Below the pieces are notes generated by a model. That model worked only from the letters and a program-made list of their open reading frames with translations, made no database searches and was not told where the DNA came from. From Actinopolyspora halophila DSM 43834 (lineage in GTDB: Bacteria > Actinomycetota > Actinomycetes > Mycobacteriales > Pseudonocardiaceae), in contig NZ_AQUI01000002.1 in assembly GCF_000371785.1 (NCBI RefSeq), forward strand, positions 2,955,276 to 3,019,275: a DNA stretch of 64,000 nucleotides. The letters are read 5' to 3'. The first letter of the stretch is position 1; each line of letters starts with the position of its first letter. This document shows positions 26,004 to 36,000 of this stretch, in pieces. Both the position numbers and the translations under genes were made by a program.

Positions 26004-27077
26004 TCAGGACAGCGGGGTGTGGGCCGGATCCACCCGCTCGTCCTCCCGGACGGGACCGGGCGGGGTGCCGCTGCCGAACGGGCTCCCGCCGAGGGACTCA
26101 CGCCCGTGGGGAGTCGTCCACCCGGACAGGTCCGGGCCGTCGGCGACGATGCCGGTGGGATTGATGTCGCTGTGGACGATGTAGTAGTGCTGCTTGATCT
26201 GCTCGAAGTCCACCGTGTCGCCGAAGCCGGGAGTTTGGAACAGGTCCCGCGCGTAGGCCCACAGCACGGGCATCTCGGTGAGCTTGTGCCGGTTGCACTT
26301 GAAGTGCCCGTGGTAAACGGCGTCGAAACGCACCAGGGTGGTGAACAGCCGCACGTCGGCCTCGGTGATCGAGTCACCGACGAGGTAGCGCCGGTCCCGC
26401 AGCCGGTCCTCCAACCAGTCGAGCGCGGCCCACAGGCGCTGGTAGGCCTCGTCGTAGGCGGACTGGCTGCCCGCGAAGCCGCAGCGGTACACACCGTTGT
26501 TCACCTCGGTGAACACGTACCGGTTGACCTCGGCGATCTCGTCGCTGTGCTCGGCGGGCAGCAGATCGGGAGCGCCCGCGCGGTGGTACTCGCGCCACTG
26601 CGTCGACAGGTCGACCGTGATCTGGGCGAAGTCGTTGGTGGCCACCGCTCCCGTGGTCGTGTCCACGAGCGCCGGGACCGTGATCCCCCGCGAGTAGTTC
26701 GGATCACGCCGGAAGTACGCCTCCCGCAGCCTTTCGAACCCCAGCACCGGGTCGCGCCCGTCCGGATCGAGGTCGAACGTCCACGAGCGGGAGTCGTGCG
26801 TGGGCCCGGCCAGCCCCAGCGAGATCACGTTCTCCAGTCCCAGCAGCCTGCGCACGATGACCGCCCGGTTCGCCCACGGGCAGGCGCGGGCGGCGATCAA
26901 CCGGTACCGGCCCGGCTCGACGGGAAAACCGTCGCGTCCGTCGGCGGTGACGCGGGTGTCGATGTAGCGGGTGTCGCGGACGTACTCCTTGTCCCGCGCC
27001 ACGTAGACTCCGCCCTGGCTGTGTTCGGGCCGCGCGGACCCTGCGGTGCTTCGCGCGCCCTCGGAGGCATCGCTCAC
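26004..27077 (-). CDS. Glutathionyl-hydroquinone reductase-type (Xi-class) GST family protein
   Basis: About 356 residues; start uncertain among several GTG codons (27077 chosen; 27113 and one further downstream are possible). Thioredoxin-fold N-domain with the catalytic Cys in ARACPWANRAVIVRRLLGLE, the characteristic PNYSRGITVPALVD, then an all-helical GST C-domain (YLVGDSITEADVRLFTTLVRFDAVYHGHFKCNRHKL...YARDLFQTPGFGDTV). This is the YqjG/ECM4 family, which reduces glutathionyl-quinols. Actinomycetes use mycothiol, so the thiol here is probably mycothiol. It is a stand-alone redox gene. Confidence 0.82.
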   Translation of the reverse strand: MSDASEGARSTAGSARPEHSQGGVYVARDKEYVRDTRYIDTRVTADGRDGFPVEPGRYRLIAARACPWANRAVIVRRLLGLENVISLGLAGPTHDSRSWTFDLDPDGRDPVLGFERLREAYFRRDPNYSRGITVPALVDTTTGAVATNDFAQITVDLSTQWREYHRAGAPDLLPAEHSDEIAEVNRYVFTEVNNGVYRCGFAGSQSAYDEAYQRLWAALDWLEDRLRDRRYLVGDSITEADVRLFTTLVRFDAVYHGHFKCNRHKLTEMPVLWAYARDLFQTPGFGDTVDFEQIKQHYYIVHSDINPTGIVADGPDLSGWTTPHGRESLGGSPFGSGTPPGPVREDERVDPAHTPLS

Positions 27078-27345
27078 ACTCCCGAGACTACGCCGGCTCG
27101 CGCCGACCGGCACCGTACGAACCCGTCACTCACCGGGCCGGGAGAACCCGACAGCCAGGAGTGCCCCGCGCACCGAGTCGGCGAAGTCCCCCGCACGGGA
27201 CGTCGACTCCTGGTCCCCACCGGGCCCGACGACGACCACTGCGACGCAACGCCACCTCGTCGCGGCCTCGCCGGTTTCGGTCACCCGCTGCGGAGGTGCA
27301 GGCTGGACAGGAGCAGCACAGCGTCCACGAGGACCGGGGGCACCG

Positions 27346-28098
27346 ATGAGCGAGCACAGCCGCGAGGAGATCCACGTCGAGACGTCCGGCAAACGCCTGC
27401 GAGCCGTGCTCGGGGGGCGCGTCGTGGCCGACACCCGACAGCCGGTCCTCGTCTGGGAACACCCCTACTACCCCACCTACTACGTTCCGGCGGCCGACGT
27501 GCGCGCCGAGCTGAAGGACACCGGCGAGGCGCGGCACTCGCAGCGGCTGGGCGAAGGCACGATCCACGACGTGGTCACGGACTCGAACAGCGCCCCAAGC
27601 GCCGCGATCAACTACCGGGACTGCCCGCTGACGCAGCTGCGCGACCTCATCCGGATCGACTGGAACTCGATGGACGAGTGGTTCGAGGAGGACGAACCCG
27701 TCTACGTCCACCCGCGCGACCCGTACAAGCGGGTCGATGTTCTGGCGAGCTCACGGCACGTGGAGGTGCGGCTCGACGGAACGACCGTGGCCGACTCGAA
27801 CCAACCGCGGATCCTGTTCGAAACCGGACTGCCGCCCCGCTACTACCTCCCGCTGACCGACGTGCGGATGGATCTGCTGCGCGCCAGCGACCACGTGACC
27901 CGCTGCCCGTACAAGGGAACCGCGACCTACTGGAACGTGGTCACCGACCAGGCCGAGCACACCAACGTGGTCTGGATCTACCGCACACCGCTGCCGGAGA
28001 GCCAACGGATCGCCGGGCTGGTCTGCTTCTACGACGAACGTGTGGACGTCCACCTCGACGGCGAGCACCAGCAACGATCCGACACCCCGTTCGGTTGA
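27346..28098 (+). CDS. Tandem DUF427 protein
   Basis: 250 residues from ATG 27346. Two repeats of the DUF427 small beta fold are seen. Repeat 1 is RLRAVLGGRVVADTRQPVLVWEHPYYPTYYVPAADV and repeat 2 is VEVRLDGTTVADSNQPRILFETGLPPRYYLPLTDV; each ends in a segment such as SAAINYRDCPL or CPYKGTATYWNVV. The second copy keeps the Cys-Pro-Tyr-Lys-Gly sequence usual in the family, the first does not. Function of the family is not established. It is convergent with the LuxR-type gene of the biosynthetic cluster and probably marks the boundary outside it. Confidence 0.78.
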   Translation: MSEHSREEIHVETSGKRLRAVLGGRVVADTRQPVLVWEHPYYPTYYVPAADVRAELKDTGEARHSQRLGEGTIHDVVTDSNSAPSAAINYRDCPLTQLRDLIRIDWNSMDEWFEEDEPVYVHPRDPYKRVDVLASSRHVEVRLDGTTVADSNQPRILFETGLPPRYYLPLTDVRMDLLRASDHVTRCPYKGTATYWNVVTDQAEHTNVVWIYRTPLPESQRIAGLVCFYDERVDVHLDGEHQQRSDTPFG

Positions 28099-28297
28099 CG
28101 CCGGGCGGCTCACCACATACCGGTGACACGTACGATTTCTCCGGAGAGGACGAGGAACCGTCCCCGACGTCACCCGGGCACCGCAAACCGCCCCGCTCCG
28201 GAAAACCGCACGGCCGGTGACAGCACAGTTCGCCCCGTGCGACGTGTCGGATCCGGCACGAACAAGAATCGCAACAACGCCGAAATGCTGCGTGTTG

Positions 28298-28966
28298 TCA
28301 TGCCGTCTCATCGAGAGCTCTGGGAGTCATGTACTTCTCGTAAGCGAGCACCGCCAGTTCCGCACGGCTCTTTTTGTCCGTTTTTCGGAGAAGACGCTGG
28401 ACATGCGATTTGACCGTGCTCTCACAGAGATCCAGCATACCGGCTATCTCGGCGTTGGTTCGACCTCGGGCGATCAACCCCAGCACCTCGAATTCACGAG
28501 AGGAGAGTTCACCACTCCCATCGACCTCCTCCTTGTGCGCCCCCCAAGAATAACGCTGCTCAATGTACGGAGAATTCAGGCTGATCGAGTACCCCGCTCC
28601 CAGCATGAGCACCGCCGCCTCGAATTCCTCCGGACTCGAGTACATGTAGAGCAGCCCCGAGGCACCGGCCTTGACGATCTCGCGTGCTGCCTCGTCGTAC
28701 TCGTTGACCAGGCACAGGACAGGCGGGGGACTTTCGAAAAACTTGCGGATCTCGCAGACCGCTTCGACCCCGTCGATGTTCACCGTGGCCGCGTCGACGA
28801 TCACCACGTCCGGCGTGTCCACCAGACACGCGCGGATCGCGTCCCGATAATTCCTCACTTCAACGGCGAGACTGATCGACGGATATTTGTCGATAATGTC
28901 ACGAAGCCCTCGGCAAGGTAGGTTTCGTTCGTCCACCAGCAATATTTCAACTGGTATCTGACTCAA
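28298..28966 (-). CDS. LuxR/NarL-type regulator with atypical receiver domain
   Basis: 222 residues from the TTG at the complement of 28964-28966, chosen because GGGGAGG lies just upstream. The N-domain looks like a response-regulator receiver (VEILLVDERN, phosphoacceptor-like Asp in DVVIVDA), but the conserved Lys near LLYMYSSPEEF is absent, so phosphorylation control is doubtful. The C-terminal HTH is ELSSREFEVLGLIARGRTNAEIAGMLDLCESTVKSHVQRLLRKTDKKSRAEL. There is no sensor kinase nearby. It is the last gene of the long minus-strand biosynthetic operon and is probably a pathway-specific regulator. Confidence 0.85.
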   Translation of the reverse strand: MSQIPVEILLVDERNLPCRGLRDIIDKYPSISLAVEVRNYRDAIRACLVDTPDVVIVDAATVNIDGVEAVCEIRKFFESPPPVLCLVNEYDEAAREIVKAGASGLLYMYSSPEEFEAAVLMLGAGYSISLNSPYIEQRYSWGAHKEEVDGSGELSSREFEVLGLIARGRTNAEIAGMLDLCESTVKSHVQRLLRKTDKKSRAELAVLAYEKYMTPRALDETA

Positions 28967-29110
28967 TGTGCCTCCCCAGTAGGACACAGGCTCGTGCGCC
29001 TGTCCCCTGCAGCTCCTACGTCTTTCCGGCGAAACTCTAGCAGAAAACGACGAAAGCGGGAACACACGAGTTCGTCCCGTCTCACGATCAGTTCGGCGCC
29101 CCCCGATGGC

Positions 29111-29620
29111 TCACTTTTCGACGGTTGTGTGCGTGCTGTCGAAAAAAGCGAGCGGCCGGTCTCCGTACAGTCTTCCGGTCCGGGCCACGCGCCCTAAGAT
29201 GATCGCGTGGTCCCCTCCGTCGTACTCGCACTCCACCCTGCACTCCAGGAAGGCCAACGCCTCGGACAGGATCGGCGATCCTGTCGATCCCGTTGACCAG
29301 TGGCCCTCCTCGAAACGCGGGCCGCCGCTCCGTGCGAACGCTCGCGAGAGCGTCGCGTGGTCTTCGGCCAGGATGTTCACTGCGAAAGCCCGCCTCCGGC
29401 GCAGCACGAGGAGCATCGGCGCCTCGTAGTGCAAGCAGAACAACACCAGCGGCGGCGTCAGTGACACCGCCGTGAACGAGTTGACGGTCTTCCCCACCCA
29501 CTGCTCGTCGGGTCCGACGCTGGTGACAGCGGTGACGCCTGTCGTGTAGAGGCCGAGTATCCGGCGCAGGCTCGTCTCGTCGACAGGCTCCGCGGTCGAC
29601 GGCACGGCGGCGAATTCCAT
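29111..29620 (-). CDS. Flavin reductase for the halogenases
   Basis: 169 residues, HpaC/ActVB family: LRRILGLYTTGVTAVTS, the flavin-binding VNSFTAVSLTPPLVLFCL, RRRAFAVNILAEDH, and the C-terminal GGDHAIILGRVART with the family-typical H-x-I/L pattern. It reduces FAD or FMN with NAD(P)H and releases it for the FADH2-dependent halogenases. It lies 90 nt behind the degenerate halogenase homologue in the same operon; each intact halogenase in the cluster needs such a partner, and this is the only one in the window. Confidence 0.88.
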   Translation of the reverse strand: MEFAAVPSTAEPVDETSLRRILGLYTTGVTAVTSVGPDEQWVGKTVNSFTAVSLTPPLVLFCLHYEAPMLLVLRRRRAFAVNILAEDHATLSRAFARSGGPRFEEGHWSTGSTGSPILSEALAFLECRVECEYDGGDHAIILGRVARTGRLYGDRPLAFFDSTHTTVEK

Positions 29621-29710
29621 GCTCTTCCCTCAGATCTCACGTTTTACCGGATACTGGCCCTCGGAAGCGAAAACACTATCCACAAAGGACATAATCCTAC
29701 CGGTCACCTG

Positions 29711-31330
29711 TCACGTGGCTTTCCCCTCGCCTTGCAACCCGTACGAGAGCAGCAACCTGCGCACACTCCCGGGGGCCCGCCTGCCCGCCCATCTCATCAT
29801 TCGCAGCCGTTTGCGGAAACGGAGCGCGTACACACGATCGTCCGGATCGGCGAAGTCGAACACGGGAGGAACGATCGACGACGCTTCCAACAGACCGGAA
29901 ATCCGGGCAGCCGCGCGACGACCGCTCCCCGCGCCCGCACCGTACAGCTCGCACTCGCGCAACGTGCTTTCCCACAGGCTCCGGTACTCCGGCAACACCG
30001 GATAGCTCGTTCCGCGCTCAGGGTCCGAACGCAGTTCAGCGAGGGCGTGTTCCACGGCGGGAGTCCCGTGCAACTTGAGCACGCGCTTCACCGTCAGGGC
30101 GGCGAACATGGTGCCCAACAACCACACCCTGCTCAGCATGCTGTACAGCGCGGGATCGGTACTCGCGTCCGCCACGGCACAGGCCAATCGGTGTTGTGCG
30201 CGTGCCATGCCGAGCTGGAGCCGATCAAGGTAATCGAACCTCCGGGCACGGAAATCACGATCCCGGAACGCCGAGAGCAGGTCAGCGGCGGCAGTGTAGA
30301 CGAGTTCGGTGGAGGTGGTCAGGTCACGCGCGAACATCGGGTCCCCGGAGAAGGCGGCTTGGTCCAACAACAGGATCCGGTCCGCGGTACGTCGCGACGA
30401 CACCCAGCAGCTGCTTTCCGATGATTCGATCCGCAGCGGACGCGCGCGGCCGAGCTGCGCACGCGCCAGCGGCAGACTCCGCATCCGGTGCAGCAGGTCC
30501 GACCAGGTGGCCTCGCCGGCACCGTCGGAACGTCCCCAGGTCACGTCCGCGATGTCGCCGGCTCCGGGGGCGTTCGGGACCCCGCCGAAGTGCGTGATAC
30601 CCACCCACGAGCCCTCGCCCACGTGATGCAGCACCCCCTCCGACCACCGCGGGGCCCCGGGAAGCGGCCGGGCGAAGTCTTCGAACCCGGGCATACCGCT
30701 CACCCGGGCGGTGAGCAGTGCGGGGCTGGACCGTTCAGCAGGAGGATTCCGTGTACCTCCCAGAACACGCCCCACCGCCTCGTCACCGCGTGTGTCCACC
30801 AGGCATTGGGCGCGGACTCGCCGCTCGTCGTCCAGAGTCACCTCGACGGAATCGGTGTGAACGGTCACCTCCACCGGGCGGAGGTCGGTACGGACCACCG
30901 CTCCACGTCGTCGCGCCACCTGCTGGATCCACGCGTCCACGTCGGGCCGGTACAACAGGCTCTCGCCGTGTTCGGAGGGCAGGTTGAACTGCGCGGAAAG
31001 GGCCGGGTCATATCCGTGACGCCGGGTGTGCGCGGCGAACCCGATGGTGCGCTGGGCTCCCGACCTCGCGGAGACATCACCACGCAACCGGTCCGCCCGC
31101 CCCAGGCCGGTGATCTCCGGAACGTCGTAGCGCGCCGCGATCAGCTCGCTGAAGAACGAGCTGAACGGCAGCGTGTTCACGCCACGGCCGGGGGATGTGG
31201 AATCGTGCTCCGCCAACAACAGCGTGCGCACCCCGTGACGGGCCAACACCGCGGCCAACATGCCCGCGGTCACACCACCGCCGAGCACGACGATGTCGGG
31301 ACGTTCACTGATGGTTTCGTGATCAGCCAC
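29711..31330 (-). CDS. Degenerate flavin-dependent halogenase homologue (PltD-like)
   Basis: 539 residues, clearly homologous along its length to the upstream halogenase (same ...RYDVPEI / RYRVPEI, LLYRPDVDAWI / LFRQDVDAYT). The functional motifs have changed. The FAD loop GxGxxG is GGGVTA (17-22), GEST is GVNT (50-53), the lysine that in halogenases forms the chlorinating species is Gln93 (GAQRTIGF versus GIKRNFGF), and WxWxIP is WVGITH (242-247). The frame is open and unbroken, and the gene is translationally coupled (8-nt overlap) to the halogenase, so it is maintained. PltD of the pyoluteorin cluster is a known precedent for a halogenase-like protein lacking these motifs. A non-halogenating role, such as a scaffold or chaperone, is inferred. 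Confidence 0.85.
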   Translation of the reverse strand: MADHETISERPDIVVLGGGVTAGMLAAVLARHGVRTLLLAEHDSTSPGRGVNTLPFSSFFSELIAARYDVPEITGLGRADRLRGDVSARSGAQRTIGFAAHTRRHGYDPALSAQFNLPSEHGESLLYRPDVDAWIQQVARRRGAVVRTDLRPVEVTVHTDSVEVTLDDERRVRAQCLVDTRGDEAVGRVLGGTRNPPAERSSPALLTARVSGMPGFEDFARPLPGAPRWSEGVLHHVGEGSWVGITHFGGVPNAPGAGDIADVTWGRSDGAGEATWSDLLHRMRSLPLARAQLGRARPLRIESSESSCWVSSRRTADRILLLDQAAFSGDPMFARDLTTSTELVYTAAADLLSAFRDRDFRARRFDYLDRLQLGMARAQHRLACAVADASTDPALYSMLSRVWLLGTMFAALTVKRVLKLHGTPAVEHALAELRSDPERGTSYPVLPEYRSLWESTLRECELYGAGAGSGRRAAARISGLLEASSIVPPVFDFADPDDRVYALRFRKRLRMMRWAGRRAPGSVRRLLLSYGLQGEGKAT

Positions 31331-32984
31331 GGCGAGTCACCCTTTCCCGGACGAAACCGCCTATGGCGCCGGTAACGATCTCACGCATCTCCCGGGGGGC
31401 CCGGGTCATCGCCCACCTCGCGCTGCGAGCCATCTTCGGCGGCGTGGCGTGGAAGAACTTGTTGCTCCGTTCCGCCAACCCCAGGGGCGGCGGGATGAAG
31501 TCAGCGGCACCGAGATCGGCGAATATCCGCCGGGACGCTTCCCCGGACCCCAGCTCCCCCGCTTCCACTTCTCTGCAGGTGGCGGTGGTGCGCTGCAACA
31601 GCTCGTTGCAGCCGACGTGTGTGGGAAACGGCGAGCCCAGATATTTAGCGCTTTCCAGCTCACGCAGCTCACGGTCCGAGCCGGTACGCCGCAGGCGGTC
31701 GTAAACACCTTCCAGGAGGAAAGTCCCGAGCACCGTGGAGATCGCCCAGGTCCGGAAGGTCGCGTCCCACAGGTCGTAGTCCCGGAACCCGACGAACGCG
31801 CTGTGGACCATGTCGTCGTTGGCATCGAGCAAACCCCGTTCCAGGTCCTCGACGAACCGGAACCGCTCGGCGGAGAAATCTCCGTCCCGGGACGCTTGGA
31901 TCAGTCGATATCCCAAGGCGTTGATCACTTCGAGAGTGTTCGTCAAACCTCGGGAGAACAACGCGTCGACGAACCCCGCCGCGTGCGCGGTGACGCAGAA
32001 GCGGTCACCGACGGTCCTGGTGGCGGAGTACTGCAATCGTCCGGTGGAGACCCAGTCACGGACCGGACGGGCGGTCTCGAACTGGCGCGCGATGTCCGGG
32101 AAACGTGCGAGGAACGCGTCGAACTCGGCGCGTGGATCGCCGCCGGGCGAGTCGAACCGTCGGGGGTCGAGTGTGAGTCCGACGCTGCACAGCGGGTTTT
32201 TCGACTCGGGATGGTTGTCGAACGGAATCACCCACATCCACCCACCGTCGAAGACATGGTGCAGCGTGCCCTGGTGCCACGGGCTGGGATTGTTGTAGGA
32301 GCTTCGCGGGGCCATCACCTCATCGAACGGGCGCACCCCGATCATGTGGGTGAACAACGAACGTGAGTGGTGTTCGAGTCGGGTGGGTTCCTCCCGCAGA
32401 CCGAACTTCCGCGCTACCGGGGACTTGTGCCCGGAACCGTCGACCAAGTACCGCGCACGGAACTCCTCCCCTCCCGTGCCACCGAGACGCACCCCGGAGT
32501 CGTCGATGTCCATGTCCTCGATGCGTACCTGTTGGCGCAGGGTCGCCCCGTAACGCACCGCGAGGTTGGCGGTATAGGCGTCGACGTCCTGGCGGAACAG
32601 GTGGTTTTCGTGATGCAGCAGCTTGGGGATCACGAACTGGTTGATCCGATCGGGACGTTGCGGGCTGCCCTCGTCGTGGTGGACGAATCCGAAGTTGCGC
32701 TTGATCCCTCCGCTGGAGGTGACATGCTTCCGCAGGGCGTGGAAACTCGCGAGGTGTTTGATCTCGGGCACTCGGTACCGTTCGGCCAGCAGTCTCAACA
32801 GCACCGAGGTGTAGGGAATGGTGGATTCCCCGATGGCGAACCGCGGATGCGTGCCCGCGTCCAGCAGCAGCGTTCTGACACCGTTGCGGGCCAGCACCGT
32901 GGCCAACAACGAGCCGGCGATACCCGCGCCGAGTATCGCGACGTCGTACTCCGGATCATTGGAGGTATGAGAGCGGTCGGTCAT
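31323..32984 (-). CDS. FADH2-dependent halogenase (phenol/PltM-like)
   Basis: 553 residues with all expected motifs: GAGIAG at 19-24, FAIGESTIP (GEST 52-55), the candidate catalytic Lys95 in GGIKRNFGFVHH, DGSGHKSP, WMWVIP at 249-254 and VGDRFCVTAHAAGFVDALFSRG. This branch acts on free phenolic substrates, unlike the carrier-bound PltA type also in this cluster. The likely target is the resorcinol ring of the polyketide or a free phenol. It follows the second PKS gene by about 56 nt and overlaps the degenerate homologue downstream by 8 nt. Confidence 0.88.
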   Translation of the reverse strand: MTDRSHTSNDPEYDVAILGAGIAGSLLATVLARNGVRTLLLDAGTHPRFAIGESTIPYTSVLLRLLAERYRVPEIKHLASFHALRKHVTSSGGIKRNFGFVHHDEGSPQRPDRINQFVIPKLLHHENHLFRQDVDAYTANLAVRYGATLRQQVRIEDMDIDDSGVRLGGTGGEEFRARYLVDGSGHKSPVARKFGLREEPTRLEHHSRSLFTHMIGVRPFDEVMAPRSSYNNPSPWHQGTLHHVFDGGWMWVIPFDNHPESKNPLCSVGLTLDPRRFDSPGGDPRAEFDAFLARFPDIARQFETARPVRDWVSTGRLQYSATRTVGDRFCVTAHAAGFVDALFSRGLTNTLEVINALGYRLIQASRDGDFSAERFRFVEDLERGLLDANDDMVHSAFVGFRDYDLWDATFRTWAISTVLGTFLLEGVYDRLRRTGSDRELRELESAKYLGSPFPTHVGCNELLQRTTATCREVEAGELGSGEASRRIFADLGAADFIPPPLGLAERSNKFFHATPPKMARSARWAMTRAPREMREIVTGAIGGFVRERVTRRG

Positions 32985-33039
32985 GTCTTGGCTGCTCCTT
33001 CGTCGAGTCCGTCGGATGCTGCGCGGCGGAGAGCGGGGC

Positions 33040-36000
33040 TCACTCCGCGGTGTCGAGGAACTGCTGAGTGATCTCCGCGGCCAACAGGCGCCCCCACCGG
33101 ACGGCCGGCTCGACGAAGAACGGACGTGGTGCCAGCGTCAGCCGTAGGTCCGTCCGGAAACGGCCGAGCACGTGCATGACTGCGAGCGAGTCCATCCCGA
33201 GCTCAACCAGGTCCGCGTCGTCGGTCAGCTCGTTCCTGTCGACGCCCAGCTGTTCGGCGATGCGGTTCCGGGCGTAGTCGTCGAGCAGACCCTCGCGTTC
33301 GGAGCTGTCCGCCGCCAGCACAGCGGCGAGCACCCCGGAATGGGCTCCGTCATCGCCGGGGCCGTCGGGTTCGCCCGTTTCCACGTCCTCCAGCAGCGGC
33401 CGCCTGCGTTTGGACTGGAGCAGCCCGGCCAAGACGGTCCAGTCGACATCGGCCACCACTCGCTGCGGAGGGCCGACGAGGGCCGCGGCGAACCGGTCCA
33501 AGCCGGTTCGGACGGACAACGGGCGCAGTCCTGTCGAGCGCAGGTAGTCGAGCAGCTCCTCGCCACCGAGTCCGCTGTCGACCTCCCAGGGGCCCCAGTT
33601 GACGCTGACTCCGGGCAGCCCGCACGAGCGACGATGCACGGCGAGTCGGTCGAGGAAGGAGTTGGCTGCCGCGTACGCCGCGAGGTCCGACGAGCCCCAC
33701 ACCGACGCGATCGAAGACATGAACACGAGGAAATCCAGCGGTGTCTCCCCCAGCAAACGATGCAGCACCCAAGCACCATCCACTTTGGACTTAATCACGG
33801 AGTCCGCCGTCTCGGTGTCGATGTCCTCGATCAGTTGTGCGCCCGCGGTGCCCGCGGCGTGCACCACCCCGCGCAGCGGAGCGGTTTCGGCGATCGCAGC
33901 GAGCACCCCGGTCATCGCCGTCTCGTCCGCGGTGTCGGCGGCGTGTATCGACACCGACGCACCCGCCGCTTCCAGATCGCGCACGAGCGCGATGGCCGCT
34001 CGAGCGGATTCGCCGAGTTCTCCGGAATCCCACTCCGAGCGGGCGGGCAGTCCCCGGCGACCGGTCAGCACGAGCCGACGCGCACCCCGTTCGACCAACC
34101 AGCGCGCGATGGTCCGTCCCAACCCGCCCAAACCGCCCGTGATCAGATACGTCCCGTCACCATGAACGGGCACTTCCGAGCCGGAGGGAGGCGCGTCCGG
34201 AACCAACCTGGGGACCAGCCGTCGTCCGTCGCGGTAGACGACCTGGTCGTCGTCCGTGTCCGCGCACAGCTCGTCGAGCAGTCTCGACACCCCGAGCCCG
34301 GTGATTTCGCGTGGATCCAGATCCAGCAGACCTCCCCAGGAGGCCGGGCGCTCCAAAGCGGCTACCTGCCCGAGCCCTGACAGCGGTGCGGACCGGAGAC
34401 CGAGCGCGGGACTTTCCGACTCACCGGACTCACCTCGATCCACCACCCGGACACGCGGTGCGGAGTCATCCGAGCTGCCGAAGCCCCGTAGCAGTTCCAG
34501 AACGGTGACGAAGTCGTCGCGCGCCCGCCCCGCGAGGTCCGGATCGGGCTTCTCGGCCTCCGCGGCGGTCGCCCGACTCAACGGCCACAGGTAGAGCACC
34601 TGGTCGAACGAGCCGGCCTGCTCGGACAACAGTCGCACGGACGTCGGATCCCCGGCGGGAAGTTCGAATTCATCGTCGGCGACTCGCCGAAAACGATCAC
34701 CTCGCCGCACGAGCACGCGGTCGTCACCACGCTCGGCGATCCTGTAGAGCAAATCGGTGCCGAACTCCCCGTCGTCGACGAACACGAGCAGGCGCTGTGG
34801 GGACCACTCGCTCACCAGGGCAGGTGTCACTTCCCGCCACCGCAACCGGTAGTCCACCTGGTGATCACCGGTGTCGACGGGATCCGCCCCGGGGGAGGCG
34901 ACGCGTGTGGCCGGGAAGGTCAGCCGCTGGTGTTGGAAGGGGTAGCTAGGAAGTCGCCCGCCGCGCGGCCGGATCCCCTCGTGCACGGCCGAGAGGTTCA
35001 CCGGGGCGCCCGTGACGTGCAGCCGAGCCAACGCGCCGAACACGGATTCGGCTTCGCCGTCGGCACGTCTCAGGGATGTGGCCCAGCTCGGCGCCGAATC
35101 GCCGAGGCAGCGCTCCCCCAGCGCTCGCAGCCCCCGGCCCGGCCCCGTCTCCACACAGACAGCGGGCTTGTACTCGGACATCGCGCGTATCCCGTCGGCG
35201 AAGCGAACCGTTCCACGCGCGTGACGGGCCCAGTACTCGGGGTCGGAAAGCTCCCGGAGACCGACGGCCTCACCCGTGATGTTGGAGATCAGCGGAATGT
35301 CCGGCTCCCGCACGGGGACCTCCTCGGCCACTCGTGTGAGTTCCGGCAGCACCGGTTCGATCAGCGGGGAGTGGAAAGCGTGCGAGACACGGAGCCGGCT
35401 GAGGGGAGTCCCTCGTTCGGTGAGCTCCGCGCTCAACGCGTCGACCGCCCCGGAGTCCCCGGCCAGAACCACGTTGTCGGGGCCGTTGACCGCGGCCACC
35501 GACACGGAGTCCCGCCGATCGGCCAGCACCTCGAGTGCCTCGGTTTCGGACATCGTCACCGAGATCATGGCGCCGGGCCTGTCGATGCGTTGCATCAGTC
35601 CCGCTCGAGCCACCACCAGGCGTGCCGCGTCCGGCAGGTCCAGCGCTCCCGCAACACACGCGGCGGTGTACTCGCCGATGCTGTGCCCGAGCACCACACC
35701 GGGTTTGACTCCCCAGGACCTCATCAGTTCGGAAAGGGCGTACTCAACGGCGAACAGGGCGGGCTGGGTGTAGCGTGTCTCGTTCAAATCGCCGTCGCCG
35801 TCCGCGTCGAACAGGACATCCCGCAACGGTCTGGGAAGCGAGGGGTCCATCAGTTCGCAACAGCGCAGCAGCGCCTGCCGGAACACCGGCTGATCGCGGT
35901 ACAGCTCCCTTCCCATACCCGCGTACTGGGCCCCTTGTCCGGGGAAGACGAACGCGACCCCGGCTCGGTGCGCAGCGACGGCGCGTCCGTGGTGAACCTC

